A stretch of 64,000 bases of DNA from Bacteroidota bacterium (GCA_016714005.1 JADJOA010000006.1:124001-188000), one strand, 5' to 3'. Counted from the stretch's first letter, positions 50,289-59,997 are shown. The notes: a model not told the origin generated them from the letters alone. Numbers and translations are program-made.

Positions 50289-51286
50289 TTAATATCCTAT
50301 CAAATTAATATTTAAAAAACTAAACGACTCCACCCAAAAAGATTGCAATTGTCCTTTGTATTTTTCCTGCACATGATTGAGTTGCTCAATACGCGAATAA
50401 ACCTTTTGTATATGATCAAACGCAAAAATTGACTTGAGGTGCATGATATCCGGGATTAATGCCACTTCTTTTTCATTTAACTGATTGAATTATAAATAAC
50501 CTTTCCAAAAGTGTGTCATTAAATTACTCACAAGCATTGTAAGGTGCTAGTTGGGTTGGTTGTTATCAAAATTTATAATGCAATATAAAAGTATAAAGGC
50601 AATATCGGTTAAAAACCACGAGTAAGCACAATCAGCACTATCAAACAAACATTTTTTGCCTTTATTAATAAACATGTTTCCATCATTAATATCGTTATGT
50701 AAAAGTCCGTAAGAGCTTTTATCACGTGGAATGGTGTTTACTTTTGCAAGAGTTTATCCATTGCATCAATCAACTCGCTTCCCGCTGCATTATTTTTTCT
50801 TACTCTTTCCGAATCTGCAACCACACAATCATCTCTCAATACAATTCCTCTTTCAGGAACATAACTTTTGGTTGCAGTGTGCAAGCTTCCGGTAAGTCTG
50901 CCAAGTTCTTCAAAAAAAGAATCATTCCAATCCCTGAATGTTACCTGCCTGCCTTCTGCCTTGCTGTATTTAACAACGGTAAAATAAGTATCACCTGCTT
51001 TTACCACTTCCATCAGCTTCCCGTTTTCTGATAAAAGAGGAAACGCAATGTTTACATTATTCTTTTGCAAATGGTCAAGCCAATGTACCTCCGAAAATAT
51101 TTTATCGCTTGTTTGTTTGGAACTGTGTGCGACTTTAAAAACAGAATCTTCTCCCCCGTTACTGCACGTAAAAATTAAATCTATTTGCTGCCTTAGCAAT
51201 TTTAATTGACGAGGATGTATGCCATACCTTTTTGCAATTTCCTGCAATATGCCTGTATTGTAATACGCAGCTATTTCCTTATCCAT
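50289..51286 (-). pseudogene. APH-family phosphotransferase (small-molecule kinase), several frameshifts
   Basis: The first 182 codons (51286-50738) give the N-lobe of an aminoglycoside-phosphotransferase fold (FKVAHSSKQTSDKIFSEVHW, YFTVVKYSKAEG, ELGRLTGSLHTAT). One more A at about 50743 continues with KVNTIPRDKSSYGLL and the catalytic loop HNDINDGNMF (HxDxxxxN), then CLFDSADCAYSWFLTDIAF for the DxD region. Past about 50570 at least two more frame changes are needed to follow THFWKGYL, then LNEKEVALIPDIMHLK and the C-terminal SFWVESFSFLNINLIGY, ending at the TAA at 50289. The substrate is unknown. With this many changes, real decay is possible besides sequence error. Confidence 0.65.
50738..51286 (-). 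CDS. APH-family phosphotransferase, N-terminal fragment
   Basis: 182 codons from the true start MDKEIAAYYN to DKLLQK. It has the N-lobe and hinge and stops just before the catalytic loop. Confidence 0.7.
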   Translation of the reverse strand: MDKEIAAYYNTGILQEIAKRYGIHPRQLKLLRQQIDLIFTCSNGGEDSVFKVAHSSKQTSDKIFSEVHWLDHLQKNNVNIAFPLLSENGKLMEVVKAGDTYFTVVKYSKAEGRQVTFRDWNDSFFEELGRLTGSLHTATKSYVPERGIVLRDDCVVADSERVRKNNAAGSELIDAMDKLLQK

Positions 51287-51396
51287 TATGTCCCCAAAAA
51301 AAGATAAAAAGAAAATGGATATAGAAAGGAGTTGGTAAAGTTTTAAAAAAGAAGTGTTAAAACTCCTTGAAACTGTCCGAAACTTCGGATTAGGGA

Positions 51397-51797
51397 TTAC
51401 TTACTGTAAACCGCAGTTCCATTATCTACAGTAGAACCGTCAACAGCTGTATAACTAATACTAAAACCATTGTTTGAAAAAGAACCGGAGCCATTAATAT
51501 TCCATCCATCGCTTAATTGTTGTGGTAAACTAATGCTGCTACCCGAAACCCTTCCAATTACAGAGTTTGAAGGAAGTAAATTGTAAAAATTTTTTAGCCT
51601 GATTGAATCATTATCCCCTACCCTTTCAACCGTTACGGTATAGGTTGATGCGCCTGACGTACTTCCATTATCATTACATGTCCATGTACCAATAAATTTA
51701 TCCCTATCATCAATTTCCAAATCATCATCAGGTGCGCATGCAGTAAGAAGTGACATTATACTTATTACTGCAAAAAATATTTAATGGTGGTTTGCAT
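51397..51797 (-). pseudogene. Small lipoprotein of unknown function, start shifted by one base
   Basis: A 119-codon frame (51756-51397) starts MSLLTACAPDDD, with a lipobox (LLTAC) but too short a signal. Upstream, ATG at 51797 gives MQTTIKYF in another frame; one extra T in the run at about 51782 joins them as MQTTIKYFFAVISIMSLLTAC, a normal lipoprotein signal. The mature protein is a small beta domain (FIGTWTCNDNGSTSGASTYTV ... GSGSFSNNGFSISY) like other Bacteroidota lipocalin-type lipoproteins. It is probably in the outer membrane. No family is named. Confidence 0.65.
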
Positions 51798-51966
51798 TTT
51801 TCCTTTTAATAATAACATTTCAAAAACTTTGCTGTTTTTTATTTTACCATTAATTGTGGATGAACAAAAATATCAAATGATTTTGTGTGAGAATAAAACA
51901 ATAGAATAATCTCATGACATATCTTATTTACAAATCAAAACTTTAACCCCTAAACACTAAAGCCCC

Positions 51967-52581
51967 TTAACCGCTCTGCAATTCAATTACAGTTATTTCC
52001 GGCAAAATACCCACCCTGCCTGGGTAACCAATAAAACCAAGTCCTCGGTTCACATATAAATGTTTATTGTTTTGGGTATATAAATCTGCCCACTGTTTGT
52101 AAACATATTGCACAGGACTCCATTTAAAACCAGGTATTTCTACTCCAAACTGAAAACCGTGCGTATGCCCTGCCAGCATTAAATCAATTTGCGGATAATT
52201 TTCCAGCACCTCGGCATGCCAGTGCGATGGATCGTGACTAAGCAAAATATTTACAGGGGCAAAAGGCATGTTTGCTGTGGCCTTTGCATTACTTCCATAT
52301 TTTGGAAAGCGCAAATGAGAGCTCCAGTTTTGTATACCTACTATCCCAATTTTTTCATTTCCCCTTTCAATAAAAACATGCTCATCAAGCATCAGTTTCC
52401 AGCCCATTTCTCCATGTATTTCTTTAAGGCGCTTTAGGTTATATGTTTTTTCCTCCCGGCTGTTCCATTGTATATAATCACCATAATCGTGGTTACCTAA
52501 TGTAGAAAATACACCATGCTTCGCGCTTAGGCTACCTAATGTTTTGGCGTGCGGTAAAACTTCCTCATGCCTGTCGTTCAC
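51967..52581 (-). CDS. Membrane metallophosphoesterase, fragment 3 of 3 (catalytic domain)
   Basis: 204 codons with NDRHEE, the GNHDYGDY motif, LLSHDPSHW, LAGHTHGFQFG and the conserved end VNRGLGFIGYPGRVG. Confidence 0.85.
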   Translation of the reverse strand: MNDRHEEVLPHAKTLGSLSAKHGVFSTLGNHDYGDYIQWNSREEKTYNLKRLKEIHGEMGWKLMLDEHVFIERGNEKIGIVGIQNWSSHLRFPKYGSNAKATANMPFAPVNILLSHDPSHWHAEVLENYPQIDLMLAGHTHGFQFGVEIPGFKWSPVQYVYKQWADLYTQNNKHLYVNRGLGFIGYPGRVGILPEITVIELQSG

Positions 52582-52837
52582 TAAATCTCAGTAAAAATAT
52601 CACATCGGGTTTTAAATCATTAATAATACCTACTGCCGTTTCCAGAGGTTGTGTGCTCATAAAACTACCTGAGTGTATATCTGAAATTTGCACTAATCTG
52701 AAACCATTAAACGCTTCGGGTAAATTTTTGAGCTTAAGTTTTACATTTTTAACCTGGTAGTTATACGCACCGCGTATCATACCATATATGAGTGATACAA
52801 ACGGAACTGCTGCCACAATCAGACCAAGTTTAACCAA
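52565..52837 (-). CDS. Membrane metallophosphoesterase, fragment 2 of 3 (first metal motif)
   Basis: 90 codons: a membrane helix (LGLIVAAVPFVSLIYGM), then RLVQISDIHSGSF with the D-x-H motif. It is real to about DVIFL. Confidence 0.7.
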   Translation of the reverse strand: MVKLGLIVAAVPFVSLIYGMIRGAYNYQVKNVKLKLKNLPEAFNGFRLVQISDIHSGSFMSTQPLETAVGIINDLKPDVIFLLRFSERQA

Positions 52838-53223
52838 AAATCGCTGCGAGAAATTTTTACAACAGCATAGGGCGTGCCAATGGGCTTATCGTAAATGCGC
52901 TCGTAAATATTGGCAAAACCCCATCTGAAAAACCGGGTAATATCATCAACCAATAAAAATACTACCACAAAAAGTTTTGAAATAAAAATAATCATAACTG
53001 AAGCAAAGGCATAGCTGCGCAGCCACTTGGGCCATGTATGCCAGTCTACAACCATGCCGCCTATTAACACAATAAATGTAAACACTGTTAAAGACCAGTA
53101 AGCTATATGTGCAATGCGGCTTTGGCTGTCGGAAAGATTTCGTGTAACTAATTTTATTGCCTGGAAAACATAAAAATCAATTAGTAAAACAATAAAGAGA
53201 AAAATAAAAATACGGCCGCTCAT
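52819..53223 (-). CDS. Membrane metallophosphoesterase, fragment 1 of 3 (membrane helices)
   Basis: 134 codons from the true start MSGRIFIFLF with the membrane helices and the cytoplasmic/periplasmic loop FRWGFANIYERIYDKPIG. It breaks at SRSDF. Confidence 0.75.
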   Translation of the reverse strand: MSGRIFIFLFIVLLIDFYVFQAIKLVTRNLSDSQSRIAHIAYWSLTVFTFIVLIGGMVVDWHTWPKWLRSYAFASVMIIFISKLFVVVFLLVDDITRFFRWGFANIYERIYDKPIGTPYAVVKISRSDFWLNLV

Positions 53224-53439
53224 GGAAAAATAAATTTTGGAGTATGCAAAGAACGCAAAGCAAACTAATTAAAAAGGGAAAATACACTGAAGATTATTTT
53301 TTACCTGTTCAAACATCTCAATTTGCTGCCAAAACAATTACTGTATGTTAGAAATTCTGAGAGTACAGATTTTTAAAAGAGTACTCTTCAATTTCACAAT
53401 TGTATTCATTACTTTTACAACACTTAAAACACTTCTCAC

Positions 53440-54744
53440 ATGAAAAAATATTTACTTCTTATTTTAAGTTTCATTTCTTCCTTTTCCTTTTCTCAAAACA
53501 CTTTTAAATTAAATCCTTTAATTACTGAAAACGATTATCAAAAAGGAGAAATCATTATTAAACTAAAACCACAATACCGTAACCTTAATAACTTAACCAA
53601 TAAAATAAAACTGAACAGTGTTTTTGAAAAACTAAACATTGCTGAGCTAAAACCATTGTTTCCCAATCATACATCAATTAATGCATCGTTAAAACAAAGT
53701 GCAAAGCCATTAGTTGATCTAACTTTAATTCATAAAATAAATTACACAGCTAACATCTCTATAGAAAAAGCCATTAACCTGTTGCTTTCAACCTGCTTGT
53801 TTGAATATGCCGAACCCAATTACATTTACCAGACCACATATATGCCTAACGATAGTTTAATAAGCAACCAGTGGCATCATTCGCGCATACAAACTTTTTC
53901 AGGCTGGGATATACAACAAGGCGATACCAGTGTTGTGATTGGTTACACCGATTCGGGTTTTGATATTAATCATCCTGAATTAGCTGACCAGATAAAATAC
54001 AATTATGCCGACCCCGTAAATGGTAATGATGACGATGGCGATGGTTACACAGATAATTACAGCGGGTGGAGCGTAGCAAGCAACACCAACGATGTATCTC
54101 CAGCATTTATTCACGGCACATTTGTAGCCGGCATAGGCAGTGCAAAGGTTGATAATGTTACAGGTATTGCAGGTGTGGGATTTAAATCAAAGATGTTGTT
54201 GGTAGGTTGTTCGCCCGGCAATAATACCATTGTTAATGGCGACCTTGCCATAATTTATGCAGCTGATAAAGGTGCATCAGTAATCAATTGTTCGTGGGGA
54301 GGTTTTGGCAGTTCGCAGTTTTCGCAGGATGCAGTAAACTATGCAACGTTTAATAAAAATGCTTTGGTAGTGGCAAGTGCAGGAAACGCTAATAACGATG
54401 CACCATTTTATCCTGCATCTTATCAGTATGTATTAAGTGTTTCGGGAGTTGACAGTAATGATGTAAAATGGACAGGTTCAAGCTATGGAAGTTATGTTGA
54501 CATTGCAGCCGGAGGCGACAGGGTTTATTCCATTTTTCCGGGCAGCTCTCCGTTAACATTTGGAGTATCTGGCGGAACATCAGAAAGCGCTCCTATGATT
54601 TCGGGGGCTGCTGCTTTGGTTAAAGCGCAGTTTCCAGCTTACAATGGTTTGCAGGTGGGTGAAAGATTAAGGGTTACCGCAGATAACATTGATGCATTGC
54701 CCGGCAATGCCAGTTACGTTCAGAGGTTAGGAAGGGCAGATTGA
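53440..54744 (+). CDS. Subtilisin-like protease, fragment 1 (propeptide and catalytic domain)
   Basis: 434 codons from the true start, with the complete catalytic triad (D171, H225, S381). It stops at LGRAD where one T is missing. Confidence 0.92.
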   Translation: MKKYLLLILSFISSFSFSQNTFKLNPLITENDYQKGEIIIKLKPQYRNLNNLTNKIKLNSVFEKLNIAELKPLFPNHTSINASLKQSAKPLVDLTLIHKINYTANISIEKAINLLLSTCLFEYAEPNYIYQTTYMPNDSLISNQWHHSRIQTFSGWDIQQGDTSVVIGYTDSGFDINHPELADQIKYNYADPVNGNDDDGDGYTDNYSGWSVASNTNDVSPAFIHGTFVAGIGSAKVDNVTGIAGVGFKSKMLLVGCSPGNNTIVNGDLAIIYAADKGASVINCSWGGFGSSQFSQDAVNYATFNKNALVVASAGNANNDAPFYPASYQYVLSVSGVDSNDVKWTGSSYGSYVDIAAGGDRVYSIFPGSSPLTFGVSGGTSESAPMISGAAALVKAQFPAYNGLQVGERLRVTADNIDALPGNASYVQRLGRAD

Positions 54745-55040
54745 ATATTTTCAGAGCATTAACAGAACCGGCAACTTCGGTTAGGGCTCACGATATAAGC
54801 ATTACCGATGATAACGATAATGCTTTTACGGGTAACGATACCATGCGCATAAGCCACACTTTGGTAAATTATTTAGATGCTTTAAGCAATCTCTCAGTAA
54901 CACTTTCATCAAACCAGCCTTTAATAAGTATTTTAAACAATACGTGGAATGTAGGCGCAATGGCAACTCTTGATGCTGACAGTAACCGCTCTGCTCCTTT
55001 TCAGGTAGTGATTGACCCAAACTATTCCGCGAAACACTAA
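54741..55040 (+). CDS. Subtilisin-like protease, fragment 2 (beta region)
   Basis: 99 codons continuing as NIFRALTEPATSVRAHDISI with a beta-sandwich-like domain; correct to about VVIDP. Confidence 0.65.
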   Translation: MNIFRALTEPATSVRAHDISITDDNDNAFTGNDTMRISHTLVNYLDALSNLSVTLSSNQPLISILNNTWNVGAMATLDADSNRSAPFQVVIDPNYSAKH

Positions 55041-56064
55041 GGTAGTTTTCACACTTAGCTTTACTGATGGAACTTATTCCGATTACCAAAAGTTTGAAGT
55101 AACAGTAAATGTTGATTACATAAATGTTTTGGTTAATGATGTTGGGTTAACAATAACCAGCAAAGGAAGGCTGGGCTTTAACGATGCAGGCAACAGCCAG
55201 GGAATTGGTTTTACTTATAATGAAGGCGAAAACTTATTGTATGGTGGCGGATTGGTAATTGGCATTGGCGATACGTTGATTAACGACTGCACATTTGGTA
55301 CCAGTGGTATGAATAATGATTTTGCTCCGGTTGAGTTTGTAAGACAAATAATTCCTACCGTAAAATCTGATTTTGATGTTACCACTATTTTTAACGATTC
55401 GGTTGCCACCACCCCACATCCTGTTTTAATAAAAAATGATGTGTTTGCATGGGGCTCACCTGCCGACAGAAAATACATTATTTCAAGTTACACTATACAC
55501 AATACTGGCTCTGTTTCTTTTGATTCGCTTTATGCCGGTATACTTGCCGATTGGGATTTAACTGCTGCTACGTATGCCACCAACCGAGCAGAGTTTGATG
55601 CACCAAATAAAATGGGATATGCTTATGAGGTTAGCAACAACAATCACTATGTAGGTATTAAACTTTTAAGCAGCGGTAGTTATAACTATTACGCAATAGA
55701 TAACGATGGAAGCGCAGGCAGTATTAATATCTATAATGGTGGGCTTTCTAAACCTGAAAAATTTTTAGCGTTAACTACGCCAAGACCGCTTGCAGGAGCG
55801 GGTGCAGGCTCCGATATTTCTATGATGCTTTCAACCGGTCCATTTAATGTGGCGGCAGGAGATTCTGTTACCGTGGCATTTGCGTTTATTGGAGGTGATG
55901 ATTTAGCCGATCTCTCTTTATCTGCTGCTGCTGCACAAACAAAATTTGATAATCTTAACCCCGTAAAAACAATGATGCTTTTGAGAGTTTTGTTTCTGTT
56001 TACCCAAATCCTTTCAGCAATACCACCTTGCTTAAAATTGACAGCTCTTATCCCTCTAAAATAA
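55012..56064 (+). CDS. Subtilisin-like protease, fragment 3 (beta region to sorting-domain start)
   Basis: 350 codons, in frame from about TIPRNTKVVFTLSF to FDNLNPVK. The real chain then shifts into the frame reading NDAFESFVSVYPNPFSN, which starts the sorting domain. Confidence 0.7.
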   Translation: MTQTIPRNTKVVFTLSFTDGTYSDYQKFEVTVNVDYINVLVNDVGLTITSKGRLGFNDAGNSQGIGFTYNEGENLLYGGGLVIGIGDTLINDCTFGTSGMNNDFAPVEFVRQIIPTVKSDFDVTTIFNDSVATTPHPVLIKNDVFAWGSPADRKYIISSYTIHNTGSVSFDSLYAGILADWDLTAATYATNRAEFDAPNKMGYAYEVSNNNHYVGIKLLSSGSYNYYAIDNDGSAGSINIYNGGLSKPEKFLALTTPRPLAGAGAGSDISMMLSTGPFNVAAGDSVTVAFAFIGGDDLADLSLSAAAAQTKFDNLNPVKTMMLLRVLFLFTQILSAIPPCLKLTALIPLK

Positions 56065-56264
56065 AAGTACAATTAACAGACGTAACGGGCAGAGTAGTGT
56101 TTGAAAATTCTGATTTAAAAATTAATGCAGGAAAAACATAGTTGATGTTAAAGGTTATAATTGGTCAAAAGGAATTTATTTTTACAACGTTATTACCGAT
56201 AGCAAAACTTTTCCGGTAAAATTGTTAAACAATAACAAAACGTTTAAACTTTATTTTTGTACAG

Positions 56265-57026
56265 ATGCGTTTAGCACTTTCATTTATAGTTCTTATTTGT
56301 GTTACAACATCTATCCAACTCAACGCGCAACCCGTTAAACAGGTTGATGAGGATAAATCAATTCTTTACCGCAATGAAGTATCTTATGGGTTTACACTTC
56401 ACTCTGCAGGCATTGGTTTAAATGTGCGCAGGTACTTTAATAAAACCGTAAACCTTAAGCGCTTTTACGAAATTGAGTTTGCCACAATTAAGCATCCAAA
56501 GGAGTACCGCAGTATTAACGTGCAATACGAAAATTCAAAATCATTTATTTACGGAAAAGTAAATTCGTTTTTTTCCTTTCGCACTGTTTATGGCAGGCAG
56601 CATGTAATTTCAAGCAAGCCGCAGCGTAATAATGTAGAAGTACGTTTACATTATTCAGGAGGAATATCATGGGGATTTGCCAAACCTGTTTACCTAACCT
56701 TTTATGACCAAAACAATTCAACACCCGGTAACAAAACTTACTACACCGATAGGTACGACCCTATGAAAACTGAGCACAGCCTGGACAACATATACGGCAG
56801 GGCTTCTTTTCTTTTAGGGTTCGATAAAATAAAACCCCATCCGGGATTATGCGCCAAAGCGGGTATTATGTTTGAGTATGGGTCTCTTGATGATGATATA
56901 AAAGCACTTGAAGTAGGCGTAAGTGTTGATGCCTTTCCAAAACAAATTCCAATTATGGCTTATATTGAAAACAAAAGCTATTTTTTTAATTTTTATGTTA
57001 ACATCAGCTTTGGCAGAAAGTGGTAA
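56265..57026 (+). CDS. Outer-membrane beta-barrel-like protein
   Basis: 253 residues, intact. The signal peptide ends IQLNAQ. Amphipathic strands (VSYGFTLHSAGIGLNVRRYF, RFYEIEFATIKHPKEYRS, SFFSFRTVYGRQHVIS, VEVRLHYSGGISWGFAKPVY, YFFNFYVNISFGRKW) suggest a small outer-membrane barrel with an aromatic C-terminus. Proteins of this pattern are common in Bacteroidota and unnamed. It begins 29 bases after the subtilase gene and may be co-transcribed. Confidence 0.6.
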   Translation: MRLALSFIVLICVTTSIQLNAQPVKQVDEDKSILYRNEVSYGFTLHSAGIGLNVRRYFNKTVNLKRFYEIEFATIKHPKEYRSINVQYENSKSFIYGKVNSFFSFRTVYGRQHVISSKPQRNNVEVRLHYSGGISWGFAKPVYLTFYDQNNSTPGNKTYYTDRYDPMKTEHSLDNIYGRASFLLGFDKIKPHPGLCAKAGIMFEYGSLDDDIKALEVGVSVDAFPKQIPIMAYIENKSYFFNFYVNISFGRKW

Positions 57027-57245
57027 ATACCACTTGTTTTTTTGATTAATAACTCCATTTGAAATTAGCGAATACACTAACGAATGCTGCAATGAAGTGT
57101 CATCAGTACAATACAATTTAGCTCCTGAAATATCAACCATAGATGCCATTCATAGTTGTAAAGGTATAAAATGAAAAGAGCCGGATGTTACTCCAGCCCT
57201 TAACCTAAAAACATGAAATCAAAACCGCATCTTTATGTAAGCGAC

Positions 57246-57431
57246 TTAAAAAAAGCCGTTAACTTTTTCTATAACACAAGTTTTATCAATGGTTAGCAAA
57301 TTTGAGAAAGGTGCTTTGTCATACTTTATTTGAACACACGTTTCAAGCACATCGGTAACCTCTGCCTCTTGCGTGGAATTTAATCCAGGTATCAGGCAAA
57401 GTATTCTGTCTCCTATCTTTATATCAACCAT
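57246..57431 (-). CDS. Small beta-type protein of unknown function
   Basis: 61 residues from the ATG at 57431 (MVDIKIGDRILCLIPGLN); the frame is open upstream but has no better start. The pattern of short strands (AEVTDVLETCVQIKYDKAPF, LTIDKTCVIEKVNG) looks like a small SH3-like barrel. No family is recognised; chance coding is possible. Confidence 0.4.
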   Translation of the reverse strand: MVDIKIGDRILCLIPGLNSTQEAEVTDVLETCVQIKYDKAPFSNLLTIDKTCVIEKVNGFF

Positions 57432-57567
57432 TTTTATTTGATGATGTAAATAAAGGGTTAGTCTAAGCCTTTTTAATGAATTAATTAATAAGTGAGGCAA
57501 ATTGAGAATATTCAAAATCTGTTTCCCGTTAAAACTATTAATACTACCAATCAGCGTTAATTTATCC

Positions 57568-58317
57568 TTAGTGGGCTGATTTTCGTCCGCGTTTTAAATG
57601 AACGTTCCTAAGCCTTATGTTTATAATCTCAACTATTAACGCAAAAGCCATAGCTATGTAAGCATAAGATTTATCAAAGTGCATGTGCAGTCCTTCAATT
57701 ATCAGAATAATTCCTATCAAAATAAGGAACACAAGCGCAAGAATTTTGATGGTAGGATATTGGGCAATAAAATCGCTTACATAAGGAGCAAACAGCAGCA
57801 TGGCAATCATAGAAAGCACCACCGCCACAATCATAATTGGTATTTCATTTGACAAACCAACCGCGGTAATAATACTGTCAAAAGAAAATACAATATCTAT
57901 GAGTGTAATTTGAAGTATTGCCTGGCTCATTGTCATTTGCCTTGCCTTAGCGCTTTCCTCATGGTCAGCAATTTTAAATTTATGGTATAACTCGTTAATG
58001 GTTTTAATTACTAAAAATATACCCCCTGACAGAAGTATGATATCACGCCCGCTTACCCCAAAACTGCCTATGTGAAAAAGAGGCTCAACCAATTGCGCTA
58101 TCCATCCTATGGTAAGTAACAATATAATTCTTGCTAATAAAGCAAGCATTAAACCTATGTACCTGGCTTGCTTTTGCTGTTCTTTAGTAGGCAGGTAGCC
58201 GCATAGTATGGCAATAAAAATAATATTGTCAATACCCAGAACTAACTCCAGGAAAAAAAGTGTTACCAATGAAATTAAACCCTGAGCGGATAAAAACGGT
58301 TCTATAAATTCTTGCAT
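57568..58317 (-). CDS. TerC family integral membrane protein
   Basis: 249 residues with seven or so membrane helices. The two TerC signature regions are present: ELVLGIDNIIFIAILCG (residues 24-40) and LIDIVFSFDSIITAVGLS (about residues 138-155), with acidic residues inside the membrane that fit metal ion transport. Characterised relatives export manganese or act in tellurite resistance; the ion here is inference. The frame is intact. Confidence 0.93.
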   Translation of the reverse strand: MQEFIEPFLSAQGLISLVTLFFLELVLGIDNIIFIAILCGYLPTKEQQKQARYIGLMLALLARIILLLTIGWIAQLVEPLFHIGSFGVSGRDIILLSGGIFLVIKTINELYHKFKIADHEESAKARQMTMSQAILQITLIDIVFSFDSIITAVGLSNEIPIMIVAVVLSMIAMLLFAPYVSDFIAQYPTIKILALVFLILIGIILIIEGLHMHFDKSYAYIAMAFALIVEIINIRLRNVHLKRGRKSAH

Positions 58318-58395
58318 AGCTTTTTATTAAAGCGCGCAAATATAAAATTTAGCCAACAAGTAGTGGAGTATACTTCCTGTCCGTGCCACAACTAC

Positions 58396-58881
58396 TCACT
58401 TTATTATAACCACTTTTTTACTAACCAAAAAATTATTCGAATTTATTTGGCAACTGTAAACGCCAGGACTTAAAAAACTTACATCTATATTTTGCAACGT
58501 ACTCCACTGTGGCAAATTCTGAGAATAAACGGCTTTGCCGTTTATGTCAAAAATTTGAAATGTCCCGCTTTTGTTTTGTGGCAAAATGTACATGAGTTTG
58601 ATATTACCATTTGATGGATTGGGTGAAATGGAAAAGTTGAAATTTTGTTTTTCTATTTCGTTTAGTGATGTTATTAAACAAGGGCAACCGGAGGTTGTAT
58701 CGCAACCGAGGTAGTAGTTGGGGTGGTTAACGTTGGCTCGAAAAGCATAACAAGTTAATGGTATTACATGTTGTTGAACATCACAACTTAATCCGCTGCT
58801 ATCGGGATAATTTATTAAATGTAAGTCTAAAGTACCGTTCGCTGTTGAAACATAAATTTTGTTATTAGGCGCTAAATACAT
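58396..58881 (-). CDS. T9SS propeller-like protein, C-terminal fragment with sorting domain
   Basis: 161 codons; the ATG is internal. It has the last blade and the sorting domain from about residue 80 (FSISPNPSNGNIKLMY) to KKVVIIK. Confidence 0.75.
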   Translation of the reverse strand: MYLAPNNKIYVSTANGTLDLHLINYPDSSGLSCDVQQHVIPLTCYAFRANVNHPNYYLGCDTTSGCPCLITSLNEIEKQNFNFSISPNPSNGNIKLMYILPQNKSGTFQIFDINGKAVYSQNLPQWSTLQNIDVSFLSPGVYSCQINSNNFLVSKKVVIIK

Positions 58882-59103
58882 TGTCCAAAATGTAGTATTG
58901 TATGGAGGAAAGGGGAAGAATATCCATCATAGGTTTGCTACTGTATCAACAAACAATGTATTTACATTTATTTGGAAAATATGCTCAAAGAGCAAGCATA
59001 AAGCAAAATTGAATTGGGTGAAAAAGCGAGTCCGAATCCTCCAATATTATCGCTAACGTCTATTGTTTGTGGGTTGCTTAGATTGCCAGAGCAACGGTCA
59101 AAG

Positions 59104-59907
59104 TCAAATAAAAAATTTTTTGATAAGTAAAATTTGCTGAGTCATAGGAGTGAGTAAATGCAAACTTTCTTCCGTCACGCGAAAAATTGGTTGTCCGCCA
59201 TTATATTGCGTTCTTTGAATATTTAAGTGCTGTGAAGTTATGGAGCTAATACCAGTTGGAGAAAGGAGCATTTTATATATTAAATCACTACTATCCTTTT
59301 TAACGGTTATCCACCAGTCTCTACCATTAGCATGTTTACATGCTGCGATGCCTTGGCTTAGAGTATCAGCAATCATAACTATGTTTTTTTGATTGCTGTC
59401 AATTGCACCTAAACCTCCATCTTGTGTTATATCTACAACGGAATAAAATATTTCACTTGCCATTTTGAAGTCTAGGTTATTGTTTCCTGTCATGTGAAAG
59501 AGATAAAACTTAGTAGAATCATCGGGCATTGGTAAAATGATATTGGCATGAGGAAATGGGTTTGCAGAGATATTTGTACAACGAGTTGTTGAAAATGCAC
59601 CTGGATTGAGGCCTCCGCCATTCTGCATAGTATCCATTGTAGCATTGGCTACCCAACAGCCATTACTCGAAATAAGTAGATTTCCATTTTCATGAGAAAT
59701 GGTTGCTTGACAGGAGTTGAAAGGCATTTTAAAAACTGTAGGAGTAAAGGTTGAATTAATTGAATCCGTATGCACAAACATTCTTTTTGATGAAGTATTT
59801 GCATCGGTAGCTGATTGATATCCTATTAGCCAATTATAAGCCTTGCCTTGTCCGAAAAAATATAACGGACAAGACATGGTTATAAAAAGAAGAAAAATTA
59901 TTCGCAT
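59104..59907 (-). CDS. T9SS propeller-like protein, N-terminal fragment
   Basis: 267 codons from the true start MRIIFLLFIT: signal peptide and propeller-like blades to about RVTEES. The end is out of frame. Confidence 0.75.
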   Translation of the reverse strand: MRIIFLLFITMSCPLYFFGQGKAYNWLIGYQSATDANTSSKRMFVHTDSINSTFTPTVFKMPFNSCQATISHENGNLLISSNGCWVANATMDTMQNGGGLNPGAFSTTRCTNISANPFPHANIILPMPDDSTKFYLFHMTGNNNLDFKMASEIFYSVVDITQDGGLGAIDSNQKNIVMIADTLSQGIAACKHANGRDWWITVKKDSSDLIYKMLLSPTGISSITSQHLNIQRTQYNGGQPIFRVTEESLHLLTPMTQQILLIKKFFI

Positions 59908-59997
59908 TATTTGTTGACTACAAGTTTAACAAGTTTTACTGCACCATCAGGCAATATTGCTTTATTACTAAAAACCCAACTGCTAAGTTTTGAAATA

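Larger units (their letters stand above)
51967..53223 (-). pseudogene. Membrane metallophosphoesterase (YkuE/YaeI-like), frameshifted
   Basis: Rebuilt protein of about 418 residues. Four N-terminal membrane helices (IFIFLFIVLLIDFYVFQAI and following) precede a calcineurin-like phosphoesterase domain with the metal motifs DIHSG (D-x-H), GDLVND (restored), GNHDYGDY (GNHD), and GHTHGFQFG (GHTH). Breaks lie at about 52837 (T run; RSDFLVKLGLIVAAV) and about 52590 (one T and one G missing; FFTGDLVNDRHEE). Relatives remove phosphate from lipid A precursors or related lipids; that is inference here. It is divergent from the subtilase gene. Confidence 0.85.
53440..56235 (+). pseudogene. Secreted subtilisin-like (S8) protease with T9SS sorting domain, frameshifted
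   Basis: Rebuilt protein of about 930 residues. The signal peptide ends FSFSQ, a propeptide follows (EIIIKLKPQYRN ... YAEPNYIY), then the S8 catalytic domain with Asp171 (GYTDSGFD), His225 (HGTFVAG), oxyanion Asn316 (SAGNAN) and Ser381 (GGTSESAP). A beta-rich C-terminal half and a T9SS type A domain (FVSVYPNPFSN ... FPVKIVKQ) complete it. The ending is mine: one extra A at about 56220 gives VKIVKQ and the TAA at 56233-56235. Other breaks lie at about 54741 (RADLNIFRAL), about 55020 (DPTIPRNTK), about 55970 (A run) and about 56140. Confidence 0.8.
58396..59907 (-). pseudogene. T9SS-secreted protein of the 'YNWLIGYQS' type, frameshifted
   Basis: Rebuilt protein of about 503 residues. The signal peptide ends LYFFGQ and is followed by a propeller-like chain starting KAYNWLIGYQSATDAN with blades such as ATISHENGNLLISSNGCWV and NIILPMPDDSTKFYLFHM. 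The middle (59103-58882) reads through at least three frames: NFTYQKIFYLFDFDRCSG, IDVSDNIGGFGLAFSPN, then VNTLFVDTVAN. The C-terminal part continues as MYLAPNNKIYVSTANGTLD and a T9SS type A domain (NFSISPNPSNGN ... SKKVVIIK). This pattern of run-time statistics-like propellers is common in Bacteroidota and its function is unknown. Confidence 0.72.

Noticed and set aside
56252..56259. TATTTTTG just before the start at 56265 as a promoter -7 element
   Set aside because: It is only five bases from the ATG and has no TTG at a suitable distance upstream.
57212..57295. Short plus-strand frame MKSKPHLYVSDLKKAVNFFY resembling the start of a VOC protein
   Set aside because: It stops after 27 codons, overlaps the end of the small minus-strand gene, and has no continuation in other frames.
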